A stretch of 64,000 nucleotides of DNA, from positions 1,550,001-1,614,000 of the forward strand of contig NZ_CP036289.1 in the NCBI RefSeq assembly GCF_007748115.1, in the 5' to 3' direction. Shown in pieces: positions 8,895-16,956 of this stretch. Every line of letters starts with the position of its first letter. Position 1 is the stretch's first letter. The stretch comes from Bremerella volcania (GTDB lineage Bacteria; Planctomycetota; Planctomycetia; Pirellulales; Pirellulaceae). Under the pieces are notes generated by a model, which saw only the letters and a list, made by a program, of their open reading frames with translations, was not told where the DNA came from and ran no database searches. The position numbers and the translations under genes were made by a program.

Positions 8895-10424
8895 ATGGAT
8901 GTAAGCATGCAATTCAGGCGGAATGGTCTGCGCGACGAGCGTCGTCGCCGGGCCCTCATGGACGATCGCGCGAGCGATTCAGGCAACCAGCCTACGTCGA
9001 ACACGGCAGACGACGTCGTATGTCGGTCGGCCCGGACTTATTCGAAGACTGCCGTCGACGAGCGAAGGATTCGCATCGTTGACGTCGTGCCGGTGTATCT
9101 CGTCCAAGTCACACTCATTTATGCCGCCATTGTGCTGACCGTTGCCGTGCTGCTAGCCATGCATCACTACGGCGCGAACATCGTGCGTTGGGCCGACTTA
9201 TCCCGTGTGGATAGCCTGGGAACGTATCTTTCCGCTGGCTCGCTCTTTGTCGGGGCTATGCTGGCGTTTCTCACGTATCGTATTCGACGTCATCGTTTGG
9301 ATGACTATCGCGGCCGCTACCGATGTTGGCTGTGGTTTGCCGGACTGCTGCTGTTCGCCAGCTTGGACTGCATGCTGAACTTCCGCTCGGACGTTGCTCG
9401 CGGGCTGGAGGCCGTCACACGCGTTCGTCTGCTCGGTCAAACCGATGGCTGGTGGGTTGTCGTCTGGTGCGTGGCCTACGGATCGATGACGCTTCGGGCG
9501 CTCATCGAAGTTCGCGAAAGCGTGGGGACGGTCGTCGTCGGACTGATCAGCGCCGGGCTGCTGTTCACTGGGATGGCCCTGCAGATGGACCTGCTTTTGC
9601 TGCCCAGCGGCGTGCCGACCGGTCTGGCACTGCATGCGGCCCAACTGTTGGGCGTGGGGCTGTTGTTGACGACGCTCGTTCAGTATTCCCGTTTCGTCTG
9701 GCTAGACGCCCAGGGCCTCATCTCACGGCGCTCCGTCCGCGTAGAAGAAGAAGGGGACGAGGAAGCCAAGCCGCGGAAGACGACTCGCCGCAGTCGCACC
9801 GCCGCCAAGAAGCCTGCTGCTAAGGAGCCGACCCAAGAGGACGAAGAAGCCAAGCCGCGACGCGGGTGGTTCTCGTTGGGAAGGAAGAAGTCGGAAGAGA
9901 GCGAAGAGGAAGCGATCAAGCCGGTAAGGAAGCCAGCCGCCAAGTCGACCGGCGACGAAGCGTCGGCAGACGAGAAGCCTAAGCGTGGTTGGTTCTCGTT
10001 CGGCAAGAAGAACGTCGAGGACGAATCAGCCGAGCAGGAAAGTAAGGCCCCGGCCAAGCCGAAGGTCGCCCCTTCCACGGTCGACGATCAGCCAGCCGAA
10101 GAGAAGCCCAAGCGATCGTGGTTCTCGTGGGGCAAGAAATCCTCGGAAGATGCCGGCCAGGAGGAGGGAGCCGACGCCGGAGAAGCGCGGACGACGATGA
10201 ACCCACGGGTCAAAACGCGTCCGAAGCAGCAGCCAGCGGCTCAAGAGCGGCCAGCCGCAAACCAGGCACCCACCATCACCGGCAGGTACTCGCAGAATGA
10301 CGAAGACTCGGAAAATTCGAGCGAGGACGAGGAAATCTTGCGGCTGGAATCGAAGCCAGACCATCTGCTCAGCAAGGCCGAGCGGCGGCGTTTGAAGAAG
10401 TTAAAGCGTCGGTCAGCCGCCTAA
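8895..10424 (+). CDS. Six-helix membrane protein with a repeated charged Trp-Phe-Ser tail
   Basis: Up to 509 residues; an alternative ATG at 8907 has a better-placed GGA-type ribosome site. Residues ~60-280 hold about six hydrophobic helices with basic loops. From ~285 on the protein is a disordered, Lys/Glu-rich tail carrying three copies of a short unit, K(P)(R/K)(R)(G/S)WFS followed by a glycine and three or four basic residues, with the Trp at residues 325, 366 and 409. Acidic serine-rich linkers of 41 and 43 residues separate them, and the end (KAERRRLKKLKRR) is strongly basic. No enzyme motif. The tail is probably cytoplasmic. Function unknown. Confidence 0.7.
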   Translation: MDVSMQFRRNGLRDERRRRALMDDRASDSGNQPTSNTADDVVCRSARTYSKTAVDERRIRIVDVVPVYLVQVTLIYAAIVLTVAVLLAMHHYGANIVRWADLSRVDSLGTYLSAGSLFVGAMLAFLTYRIRRHRLDDYRGRYRCWLWFAGLLLFASLDCMLNFRSDVARGLEAVTRVRLLGQTDGWWVVVWCVAYGSMTLRALIEVRESVGTVVVGLISAGLLFTGMALQMDLLLLPSGVPTGLALHAAQLLGVGLLLTTLVQYSRFVWLDAQGLISRRSVRVEEEGDEEAKPRKTTRRSRTAAKKPAAKEPTQEDEEAKPRRGWFSLGRKKSEESEEEAIKPVRKPAAKSTGDEASADEKPKRGWFSFGKKNVEDESAEQESKAPAKPKVAPSTVDDQPAEEKPKRSWFSWGKKSSEDAGQEEGADAGEARTTMNPRVKTRPKQQPAAQERPAANQAPTITGRYSQNDEDSENSSEDEEILRLESKPDHLLSKAERRRLKKLKRRSAA

Positions 10425-10558
10425 ATCGCCGCAGCCCCTTTGACGGGCTTTGCCGCAAGCGTCTAAGCTTAGGGATCGTTCCAGGCGTTTCCCTCCCAAT
10501 AAGGGGGAGACGCCTGTCGCTGTTCGGTTCCTCCAGCATGGCATAAGCCCTCGTCATC

Positions 10559-12151
10559 ATGGCACCAGTTCGTACTCGCTTCGCCCCCAGTCCGACCGGT
10601 TATTTGCACATCGGTGGTGTTCGCTCCGCACTTTTCAACTGGCTGTTTGCCCGCAAGCATGGCGGTCAGTTCATCCTGCGGATCGATGATACGGACCAAC
10701 AACGCAACGTCGACGAGGCCTTGCAGCCGATCCTCGATGGCTTTCGTTGGCTGGGTATCGATTGGGACGAAGGCCCCGAGGTCGGCGGCCCGCACGAGCC
10801 CTATTACCAGTCGCAAAGGTCTGAAAAATACAAAGCTGCCGCGCAGAAGCTGATTGAAAGCGGTTTCGCCTATTACGACTACTCGACCCCCGAAGAGATC
10901 AACGCCGAACGCGATCTGGCACACTTTGAAAAGAAGCCGTTCCAGTACAGTCGTAAGTGGATGGCGACCACGCCTGAGGAGCGAGCCAGGTTCGAGGCTG
11001 AAGGCCGCAGCTTCGTCGTCCGCCTAAAGATGCCTCGCGAAGGCAACTGTGAATTCACCGACGCGGTGCGCGGCGACGTCTCGTTCGAATGGGCCAAAGA
11101 GAACGATCACGTCATCCAGCGAAGCGATCGTTCCTGCTTGTATCACCTGGCCAGCGTGGTCGACGATCACGACTTGCAGATCTCGCACGTGATTCGAGCC
11201 GAAGAGCACTTGCCCAACACGCCGCGGCAGATCTTCATCGCGCAGTCGTTGGGGTATGAGTTGCCGGTGTATGCTCACCTTCCGTATGTGGCCGAGCCAG
11301 GCAGCAAGAACAAGCTGAGCAAGCGGAAGCTCGAGAAGTATCTGAAGAACCCCGACTTCAAACGGATCAACGAACATGGTCAAGAGATCGCCCATCGCAT
11401 GGGGATCGAGATGTCGGCCGAAACGTTCAACCCGGTGATCGTCGACTTCTACGAACTGACCGGCTATTTGCCATCGGCCATCTTGAACTACCTGGTGCTT
11501 CTGGGCTGGTCGTTGGACGACAAGACCGAAGACTTCACGGTCGACGAAATGATCGAACACTTCAGCTTGCAGCGCGTCACCAAGGCCCCCGCCAGCTTCG
11601 ATGCCAAGAAACTGTGGGCTTTCCAGGATCGCCATCTGCAGAAGCTGTCGGTCGAAGAGAAAGCCGCCGGCATGATGCCGTTTCTCGTGAAAGCCGGCCT
11701 GGTTGCCGACGCCAGCGCCGCTGGCGAGAAGGAAAAGCTGGAGAAGATCGTCGCGGCCTGTGGCGATCGTTTGAAGGTGATGGGGGATATCCTTTCCTAC
11801 GCCGACTACTTCTACGTCGCTGACGACAAAATGGAGATGGACGAGAAAGGCTTCCAGAAGCGGCTTTCCAGCCCCGAATCGCAAGCCATCCTGGCGACCT
11901 TCCGCAATCATCTTTCCGACGTCGAAGATTGGACCGTCGAGCATCTCGACAAAGAGATGCACGCGTTCATCGATGAGGCGGACGTCAAGATCGGCGATAT
12001 CATTCACGGCGTTCGCCTGAGCGTGACCGGCAAGACGGTTGGCCCTGGCATGTTTGATTGCCTGGCCATCTTGGGCAAAGAGTCTTGCTTGAAGCGTATG
12101 GACGCGACGTTGAAATTAGCCCAGGAAAAGTTTCCACCTGAATCTGAATAG
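10559..12151 (+). CDS. gltX: Glutamyl-tRNA synthetase
   Basis: Class I synthetase that charges tRNA-Glu. The HIGH motif appears as APSPTGYLHIGG near residue 10, and KLSKR at about residue 258 stands for KMSKS. After KLSKR the usual HGA... continuation is replaced by about 35 extra residues (LEKYLKNPDF...) before the standard GYLP.AILNYL.LLGWS segment resumes; this explains much of the 530-residue length against ~470-500 for typical members. The C-terminal helical anticodon-binding domain is present. The downstream methyltransferase starts eight bases after this stop, so the two are probably co-transcribed. Confidence 0.95.
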   Translation: MAPVRTRFAPSPTGYLHIGGVRSALFNWLFARKHGGQFILRIDDTDQQRNVDEALQPILDGFRWLGIDWDEGPEVGGPHEPYYQSQRSEKYKAAAQKLIESGFAYYDYSTPEEINAERDLAHFEKKPFQYSRKWMATTPEERARFEAEGRSFVVRLKMPREGNCEFTDAVRGDVSFEWAKENDHVIQRSDRSCLYHLASVVDDHDLQISHVIRAEEHLPNTPRQIFIAQSLGYELPVYAHLPYVAEPGSKNKLSKRKLEKYLKNPDFKRINEHGQEIAHRMGIEMSAETFNPVIVDFYELTGYLPSAILNYLVLLGWSLDDKTEDFTVDEMIEHFSLQRVTKAPASFDAKKLWAFQDRHLQKLSVEEKAAGMMPFLVKAGLVADASAAGEKEKLEKIVAACGDRLKVMGDILSYADYFYVADDKMEMDEKGFQKRLSSPESQAILATFRNHLSDVEDWTVEHLDKEMHAFIDEADVKIGDIIHGVRLSVTGKTVGPGMFDCLAILGKESCLKRMDATLKLAQEKFPPESE

Positions 12152-12158
12152 TCACCTA

Positions 12159-13382
12159 ATGTCCGATGAAACAAGCGATGCGTCTGCGTCCTCCATTCCG
12201 ATCGTGAAGCTCCGCCCCCGCAAGGCTCAGCCGTTCTTCGGGCGGCATCCCTGGGTGCGCGACAGCGGCATCGATAAAGTGATCGGCAAGGTGCAAGATG
12301 GCGATGTGGTCCAACTGCACAGCGACAAGGACCGCTTCATCGCGTATGGCCTGATCAATCGCAACAGCCACCTCCGCGTGCGGTTGTACTCGTGGGACCA
12401 AGAGCAGCCGCTGGCAGACGAGTTCTGGCGTGGGCGTCTCGAGCGAGCCATCTTGATGCGCCGTGAAATGGGGCTGCTGCAAGATGACACCGGCTGCCGA
12501 CTCGTCTACAGCGAAGCCGACGGGCTCAGCGGTCTGATCGTCGAGAACTTCGCTGGGCATCTGATGATCCAGGTCACCTCACTCGGGATGTACCGCCGCA
12601 TCGAAAGCATCGCGGCGATCCTGACCGATCTGCTTCAGCCGAAAAGCATCTCCTTACGCGGGGAAGCTGGCATCTTGAAGCTGGAAGGCCTGGAGGTCGA
12701 ATCTCGAATGCTGGTCGGCGAGTTGCCAGGCGAACCGATCGAGATCGTCGAGAACGACTTGCGCTACGAGGTCGATCTGTCCGAGGGACAGAAGACCGGG
12801 TTCTATCTCGACCAGCGCGACAACCGGCGTGTAGCGGCGAGTTACTTGCCCCACAATGCCAAAGTGCTGGATATGTTCTGCTATAGTGGCGGCTTCGCCA
12901 TGAATGCGGCCCGGCATGGCGGCGCGGCGTCAGTGCATGGAGTCGATGGAAGTGGCCCGGCAGTTTCCGCGGCCCAGCGAAATGTCGAGCGTAACCAGTT
13001 AAACAACGTCTCGTTCGAGAAAGCCGATTGCTTCGACTACTTGAAGGCCCGCGTCGATGCCGGCGACAAGTACGACGCGATCATTCTCGACCCGCCCAAG
13101 TTCACCAAGTCTCGTCGCACGATCGACGAAGCCTTGCGGGCCTACTTCCACATCAATCGACATGCCACGCAGCTACTGCGGCCCGGCGGCATCCTGGTGA
13201 CTTGCAGCTGTAGTGGCAACGTGAGCCGCGATGAGTTTCTGATGATGCTCTTGGGCGTGTCGCAGAAGACGGGACGTGATCTGCGTTTATTGGAGCAGCG
13301 CGGGGCAGCCCCGGATCATCCGGTTAGCGCCACGTGTCTGGAAAATGAATACTTGAAGTGTTTCATTGCCAGCGTCAGTTAG
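12159..13382 (+). CDS. rlmI: Class I SAM-dependent rRNA methyltransferase, RlmI/RlmK-like
   Basis: Probable 23S rRNA 5-methylcytosine methyltransferase. The 407-residue chain has an N-terminal PUA-like domain (residues ~15-90, including GRHPWVRDSG), a connector, and a Rossmann methyltransferase domain from about 190. Visible motifs are FYLDQRDNR, the SAM-binding VLDMFCYSGGFAMNAA, the catalytic-loop DPPKF near residue 311, and a CSCSG segment near 349 whose Cys is the expected nucleophile. This order is typical of the RlmI family (C1962 in E. coli). The family is clear, but the exact position methylated is inferred. It follows gltX closely. Confidence 0.88.
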   Translation: MSDETSDASASSIPIVKLRPRKAQPFFGRHPWVRDSGIDKVIGKVQDGDVVQLHSDKDRFIAYGLINRNSHLRVRLYSWDQEQPLADEFWRGRLERAILMRREMGLLQDDTGCRLVYSEADGLSGLIVENFAGHLMIQVTSLGMYRRIESIAAILTDLLQPKSISLRGEAGILKLEGLEVESRMLVGELPGEPIEIVENDLRYEVDLSEGQKTGFYLDQRDNRRVAASYLPHNAKVLDMFCYSGGFAMNAARHGGAASVHGVDGSGPAVSAAQRNVERNQLNNVSFEKADCFDYLKARVDAGDKYDAIILDPPKFTKSRRTIDEALRAYFHINRHATQLLRPGGILVTCSCSGNVSRDEFLMMLLGVSQKTGRDLRLLEQRGAAPDHPVSATCLENEYLKCFIASVS

Positions 13383-13385
13383 ACG

Positions 13386-14174
13386 TTATCGAAACACCGA
13401 GAGGTTTCCAAACTGCCCGTTGTGATCATCGTCGGGCAGGTCGTCCGAGCGTCCTTCTCGCCGTGGTGGGCCTACGTGGCGGCGAAGTTCCGCCACCAGG
13501 ATCTTGCGGTCGGAGGGAGCCATAAAGACTTCGACCGGGCCACGTCCGCGGATATCGAAGACCAACAGCGATGCCGCATCGTCCCAAACGGTATAGCCCA
13601 GAATGCGATCCCAGCGGCAAGGATAAAAGCCGCCGATCATCATGCCCTCTTCGTGGACTTCCAGGTCGTGCCCTTTGACGCCCAAGAAGAACTGGACCAG
13701 CCAGGGAATACTGGCCAGTGCGCCAAACCCAGCCATCACGACAAACGGCAGAAAGCCATTGAGCGGCACGTTCGGCTTCTCTTTCATCAACAGCGGAATC
13801 CACAGCAGAAACAGCGACAGAGTGTGCATGCCACCGCCGAGGAGCAAGTTGCGGTAATGAGACGATTGAAAACCATCCACCGTGAATTGCCATTCGCCCA
13901 GCCGGCTGCTGGCAACGTTCCGCCAGGTAATAATCACGGCCGCCAGCGAACCATCCAAGACCAGCACCGTGACCAGGCAAAGCAGGTAGGTGGTCGTCTC
14001 AATGGACGATACGTCGGCCGTGAAAAAGAGAGGTGCAAACGCCACAGCCAGCGAGAGACCCATGATGATGCCGCCGATGCCACGTAGCCATCGTGACTGG
14101 CGAGTCGGCTCTTCCGGGCCGTGATTAAATCGCAAATGGGATGGCGAATCGCTTGCGTCAGTTGGATTGGTCAT
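13386..14174 (-). CDS. Four-helix membrane protein with charged C-terminal domain, function unknown
   Basis: A 262-residue protein: a polar N-terminus with a short NP-type start, two pairs of hydrophobic helices between about residues 30 and 165, then a soluble ~60-residue domain with YPCRWDRILGYTVWDD and VFDIRGRGPVEVFMAPSDR. This 'W..I.GY.W' pattern recurs in planctomycete membrane proteins that follow a four-helix block; I cannot name the family with certainty. It ends four bases from the convergent rRNA methyltransferase stop and is divergent from the asparaginase-like gene. Confidence 0.7.
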   Translation of the reverse strand: MTNPTDASDSPSHLRFNHGPEEPTRQSRWLRGIGGIIMGLSLAVAFAPLFFTADVSSIETTTYLLCLVTVLVLDGSLAAVIITWRNVASSRLGEWQFTVDGFQSSHYRNLLLGGGMHTLSLFLLWIPLLMKEKPNVPLNGFLPFVVMAGFGALASIPWLVQFFLGVKGHDLEVHEEGMMIGGFYPCRWDRILGYTVWDDAASLLVFDIRGRGPVEVFMAPSDRKILVAELRRHVGPPRREGRSDDLPDDDHNGQFGNLSVFR

Positions 14175-14383
14175 GAGTGCTTTGATGGGGGCAAGGCGAT
14201 CAAAGATCGGGGAAATCGCTCTCTGTGGGAGAACGCGTTACGATCTCTGCTTCGATTCCTGAGTAAACAAAAAGCCGAGCGTTCTCGACTTTCGCTCGCG
14301 GGTGACCGTCCCCGCAAACCGCCGCCTTGCAGAACGTCAGCCGTCAGAACATTTGGTAAAATGTCCCGCTTCCATTTTTATTC

Positions 14384-14429
14384 AATCGTAACGATAAGTG
14401 GACATGAGACCACTAGGTTACGATTTTTT
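14384..14429 (+). terminator. Terminator-like hairpin in the leader of the asparaginase-like gene (possible attenuator)
   Basis: AATCGTAAC (14384-14392) pairs perfectly with GTTACGATT (14417-14425); inside it AGTGG pairs with CCACT, and the stem runs into six T residues (14424-14429). It stands 40 bases before the ATG at 14470. No plus-strand gene ends between 13382 and here, so it is not an ordinary end-of-gene terminator for a neighbour. Confidence 0.7.
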
Positions 14430-14469
14430 GAGTCCGTCAATTATACCTTCAGAAGGGTGACAAAAAACC

Positions 14470-15423
14470 ATGAAAGTGATTGCCTCGCACAACGGTTTGG
14501 AAGCCACCCGACTCGCCTGGCAGAAGCTGCAGGAAAACTGCCCTCTGATTGATGCGTGCGTCGACGGCGTAAGCCTGGTCGAGGATGACCCAGAAGAACT
14601 GACCGTCGGCTACGGCGGGCTCCCAGACGAACAGGGAAACGTCAGTCTCGACGCGGCCGTGATGGATGGACAATCGCACCGCGGTGGTTCGATTATCGGC
14701 CTAACCGGCGTTCGTCACGTCTCCAAGGTGGCTTTGCGCCTCATGCGAGAATCTCGTCGCGTGATGCTGCACGGCGAAGGAGCCGATGCGTTCGCTCGTG
14801 CCTGCGGCTTTCCGATGGAAGATCTGTTGACTGAGAAAGCACGCAAACTGTGGCGACTGTGGAAGAGAACGTATCAAGCCAATAAAGAGTGGCTGCCGGC
14901 CCCGGCGGATGAAGAAACCGAGCAGCTCATGAAGATCTTAACATACTACTATCGTCACCCGGCCGGAACGGTCCACACGGCCGGGCAAGACCAGCACGGC
15001 AATTTGGCCTGCGTCACCTCCACCAGTGGACATTGCTTCAAAACGAAAGGTCGCGTGGGGGATTCTCCTATCTTCGGAGCAGGTCTGTACGTCGACAACG
15101 AGCACGGCACCTGTGGAAGCATTGGCCACGGCGAAGCGAACCTGCTCAACTGCAGCAGCTTTCTCGCGGTGCAATTGATGGGGCAGGGGATGTCGCCCCA
15201 GGAAGCCGGCATGGCGACCTTAGAGCACGCCGCAAAGCATGCTCCGCCGTTCGAGTTAGACACCCTCGGCCGACCCAACTTCAACCTGCAGCTTTACCTG
15301 TTGGCCAAAGACGGAACCCATGCCGGGGTTTGCCTGCGAGGAGACTGGAAGATCGCCGTCACCGACGACGCAGGTTCTCGGCTAGAGGCTTGCCAGGTGA
15401 TGTTTCCCAGCGATGAACGCTAA
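14470..15423 (+). CDS. N4-(beta-N-acetylglucosaminyl)-L-asparaginase / isoaspartyl peptidase family Ntn-hydrolase
   Basis: A 317-residue member of the T2 asparaginase family, made as a precursor that cuts itself to expose a catalytic threonine. The alignment-critical block reads GTVHTAG...CVTSTSG, which places the nucleophile at Thr167; the oxyanion and substrate segments GRVGDSPIFGAGLYVDN and GHGEANL follow as in human AGA-type enzymes. The early DGVSLVEDDP and GYGGLPDEQGNVSLDAA also fit. There is no clear signal peptide, so it is probably cytoplasmic, unlike the lysosomal relatives. The stop overlaps that of the convergent lipoprotein gene by four bases. Substrate (glycoasparagine or isoaspartyl peptides) is inferred from family. 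Confidence 0.9.
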   Translation: MKVIASHNGLEATRLAWQKLQENCPLIDACVDGVSLVEDDPEELTVGYGGLPDEQGNVSLDAAVMDGQSHRGGSIIGLTGVRHVSKVALRLMRESRRVMLHGEGADAFARACGFPMEDLLTEKARKLWRLWKRTYQANKEWLPAPADEETEQLMKILTYYYRHPAGTVHTAGQDQHGNLACVTSTSGHCFKTKGRVGDSPIFGAGLYVDNEHGTCGSIGHGEANLLNCSSFLAVQLMGQGMSPQEAGMATLEHAAKHAPPFELDTLGRPNFNLQLYLLAKDGTHAGVCLRGDWKIAVTDDAGSRLEACQVMFPSDER

Positions 15424-15878
15424 AAGCCTGAAGCGTCACCTCTTAATGCGTTGGTGCTGTCGGGTGCGGCGCGCATTTTCCCTTCCAGTTCGATCTTGAG
15501 GGAATCGGTGGGCTTGTCGATGACGACCATGAGCCCGCTGGTCGCCACATCGGCGTATTCCATAGGCAGCAGGTTCACCGATTGTCCACCAGGCCCCAAG
15601 GCATTGACGAGGATCGTCACGGGGTGTTCGCCGGGAATGGCTCCATCCCCATTTTCAAACGTGGTGAGCGTAAAGGTCCCGTCGTTGGGGTTGATCTTTC
15701 CGGTGGCAGGCCTGCTATCGGCAGGAATGACCTGCACGAAGCCATCTCCCTTGAAGGTCAATGGTTCGCCATTGAAGAACACTTGTCCCGAGGTCTTCAC
15801 GACTGCCGGGCGGCCATCACCACAACCAGCAACCATCAGCGCGGCCAATGCAGCGCTGAGCAAAATGCATCTCGACAT
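15420..15878 (-). CDS. Small transthyretin-like lipoprotein
   Basis: A 152-residue protein with a lipoprotein signal (LAALMVAGC, Cys at about residue 19) followed by a beta-rich domain starting TSGQVFFNGEPL, with G(K/T)INPNDGTFTL and IPGEHPVTI. Planctomycetes encode many such carboxypeptidase-regulatory-like lipoproteins directly behind DUF1559 genes, as here (53 bases after the DUF1559 stop), implying a shared role at the cell envelope. Exact function unknown. Confidence 0.8.
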   Translation of the reverse strand: MSRCILLSAALAALMVAGCGDGRPAVVKTSGQVFFNGEPLTFKGDGFVQVIPADSRPATGKINPNDGTFTLTTFENGDGAIPGEHPVTILVNALGPGGQSVNLLPMEYADVATSGLMVVIDKPTDSLKIELEGKMRAAPDSTNALRGDASGF

Positions 15879-15931
15879 AAGGCAATCTCGGATGAAGGGA
15901 TATCAAGTAAACGCTCAGACGAGTGCCTCTT

Positions 15932-16810
15932 CTAATTAAACGCCTTGGTCTGTCCGGAAGCACGTTGCCCGAGACGCTTGTAGACGGTCAGGTTGATCGT
16001 TTCAGGAATGAAGTGGACCGAACCATCACCAAAGGCAAAATTCCCTCCGCCTGGATGCCGACTGCCGAACGCCCCGTTGAGCGCCTCGCCGTAGGGGGAC
16101 GTCGTGACGCCTTGCCCTGGCGGTGTATTGACGGGGTTTTCCGTCGATCGCAGCGAGTCCAAGTGACGGCCGGCGGTGGTCCAGCGATTGATGTGATTGG
16201 AGAGATGCCCGTCAATCACTTCACCCACGAACATGACGTTCGACAGTCCATCGGTCGCGTCTTGAACGCCAAACGAATCACGATAGACGAACATGCCGGA
16301 GTTTTCCCACTTCACTTTTGAGCCAATCCCCTGCGAAGGACCATAGTGCCCCGAGACCAGTGCGTAGGAACTGGTCGCCCAATCCTTGCTACCCGAGTTC
16401 ACCGTTTCCGGCATGGTGCTGCTGGGGCAGACGAACACATCGGGACGCTGCGACAAAGTGGAGGATGGGAGATTGCCCGGGAAGGCGTTGTCTGGGCCGT
16501 ACGGTGCGAATAACTCGTACAGGTTGTTTTCTTCCAGGAACGGAAGCAGCAGCACGAATCCGCTAGTACCAGGGCCATTGGTTGGGTTGCAGGCACCGTC
16601 ACAACCAAGACGCCCCGTGGGGAACAACTTGAAGCTCGATTCGTAGTTGTGCATCGCCAAAATGATTTGTTTCTCGCCGTTGGTGCATTGCATACGGCGG
16701 GCTGCCTCACGTGCCTGCTGGACGGCAGGCAAAAGCAAAGCGATCAGCACGCCGATAATGGCGATAACAACAAGCAACTCGACCAACGTGAAGGCATGAC
16801 TCTTGCGCAT
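15932..16810 (-). CDS. DUF1559 protein with type II pseudopilin-like N-terminus
   Basis: A 292-residue protein. The N-terminus has the prepilin cleavage and helix motif FTLVELLVVIAIIG, continuing as PAVQQAREAARRMQC, the typical planctomycete DUF1559 opening. Family landmarks downstream include LLPFLEENNLY, the VFVCPS segment, VMFVGEVIDG and the C-terminal HPGGGNFAFGDGSVHFI. Such proteins are thought to be exported and assembled like pseudopilins, but their role is not established. Co-directional with the large secreted protein upstream and the lipoprotein downstream. Confidence 0.92.
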   Translation of the reverse strand: MRKSHAFTLVELLVVIAIIGVLIALLLPAVQQAREAARRMQCTNGEKQIILAMHNYESSFKLFPTGRLGCDGACNPTNGPGTSGFVLLLPFLEENNLYELFAPYGPDNAFPGNLPSSTLSQRPDVFVCPSSTMPETVNSGSKDWATSSYALVSGHYGPSQGIGSKVKWENSGMFVYRDSFGVQDATDGLSNVMFVGEVIDGHLSNHINRWTTAGRHLDSLRSTENPVNTPPGQGVTTSPYGEALNGAFGSRHPGGGNFAFGDGSVHFIPETINLTVYKRLGQRASGQTKAFN

Positions 16811-16956
16811 GGTGATACCAAGTGAGGAAGGAGGAAAGAAGGGATTTACCTCGTAACACCGCCTGAAACATTGCGTTTCGGCAAATCGATCGGGAAGGGC
16901 ATGGATTTCCCGAGATAAGCAGTATTCCGCAAATATATTTAAAGTAGATGAGTTTG

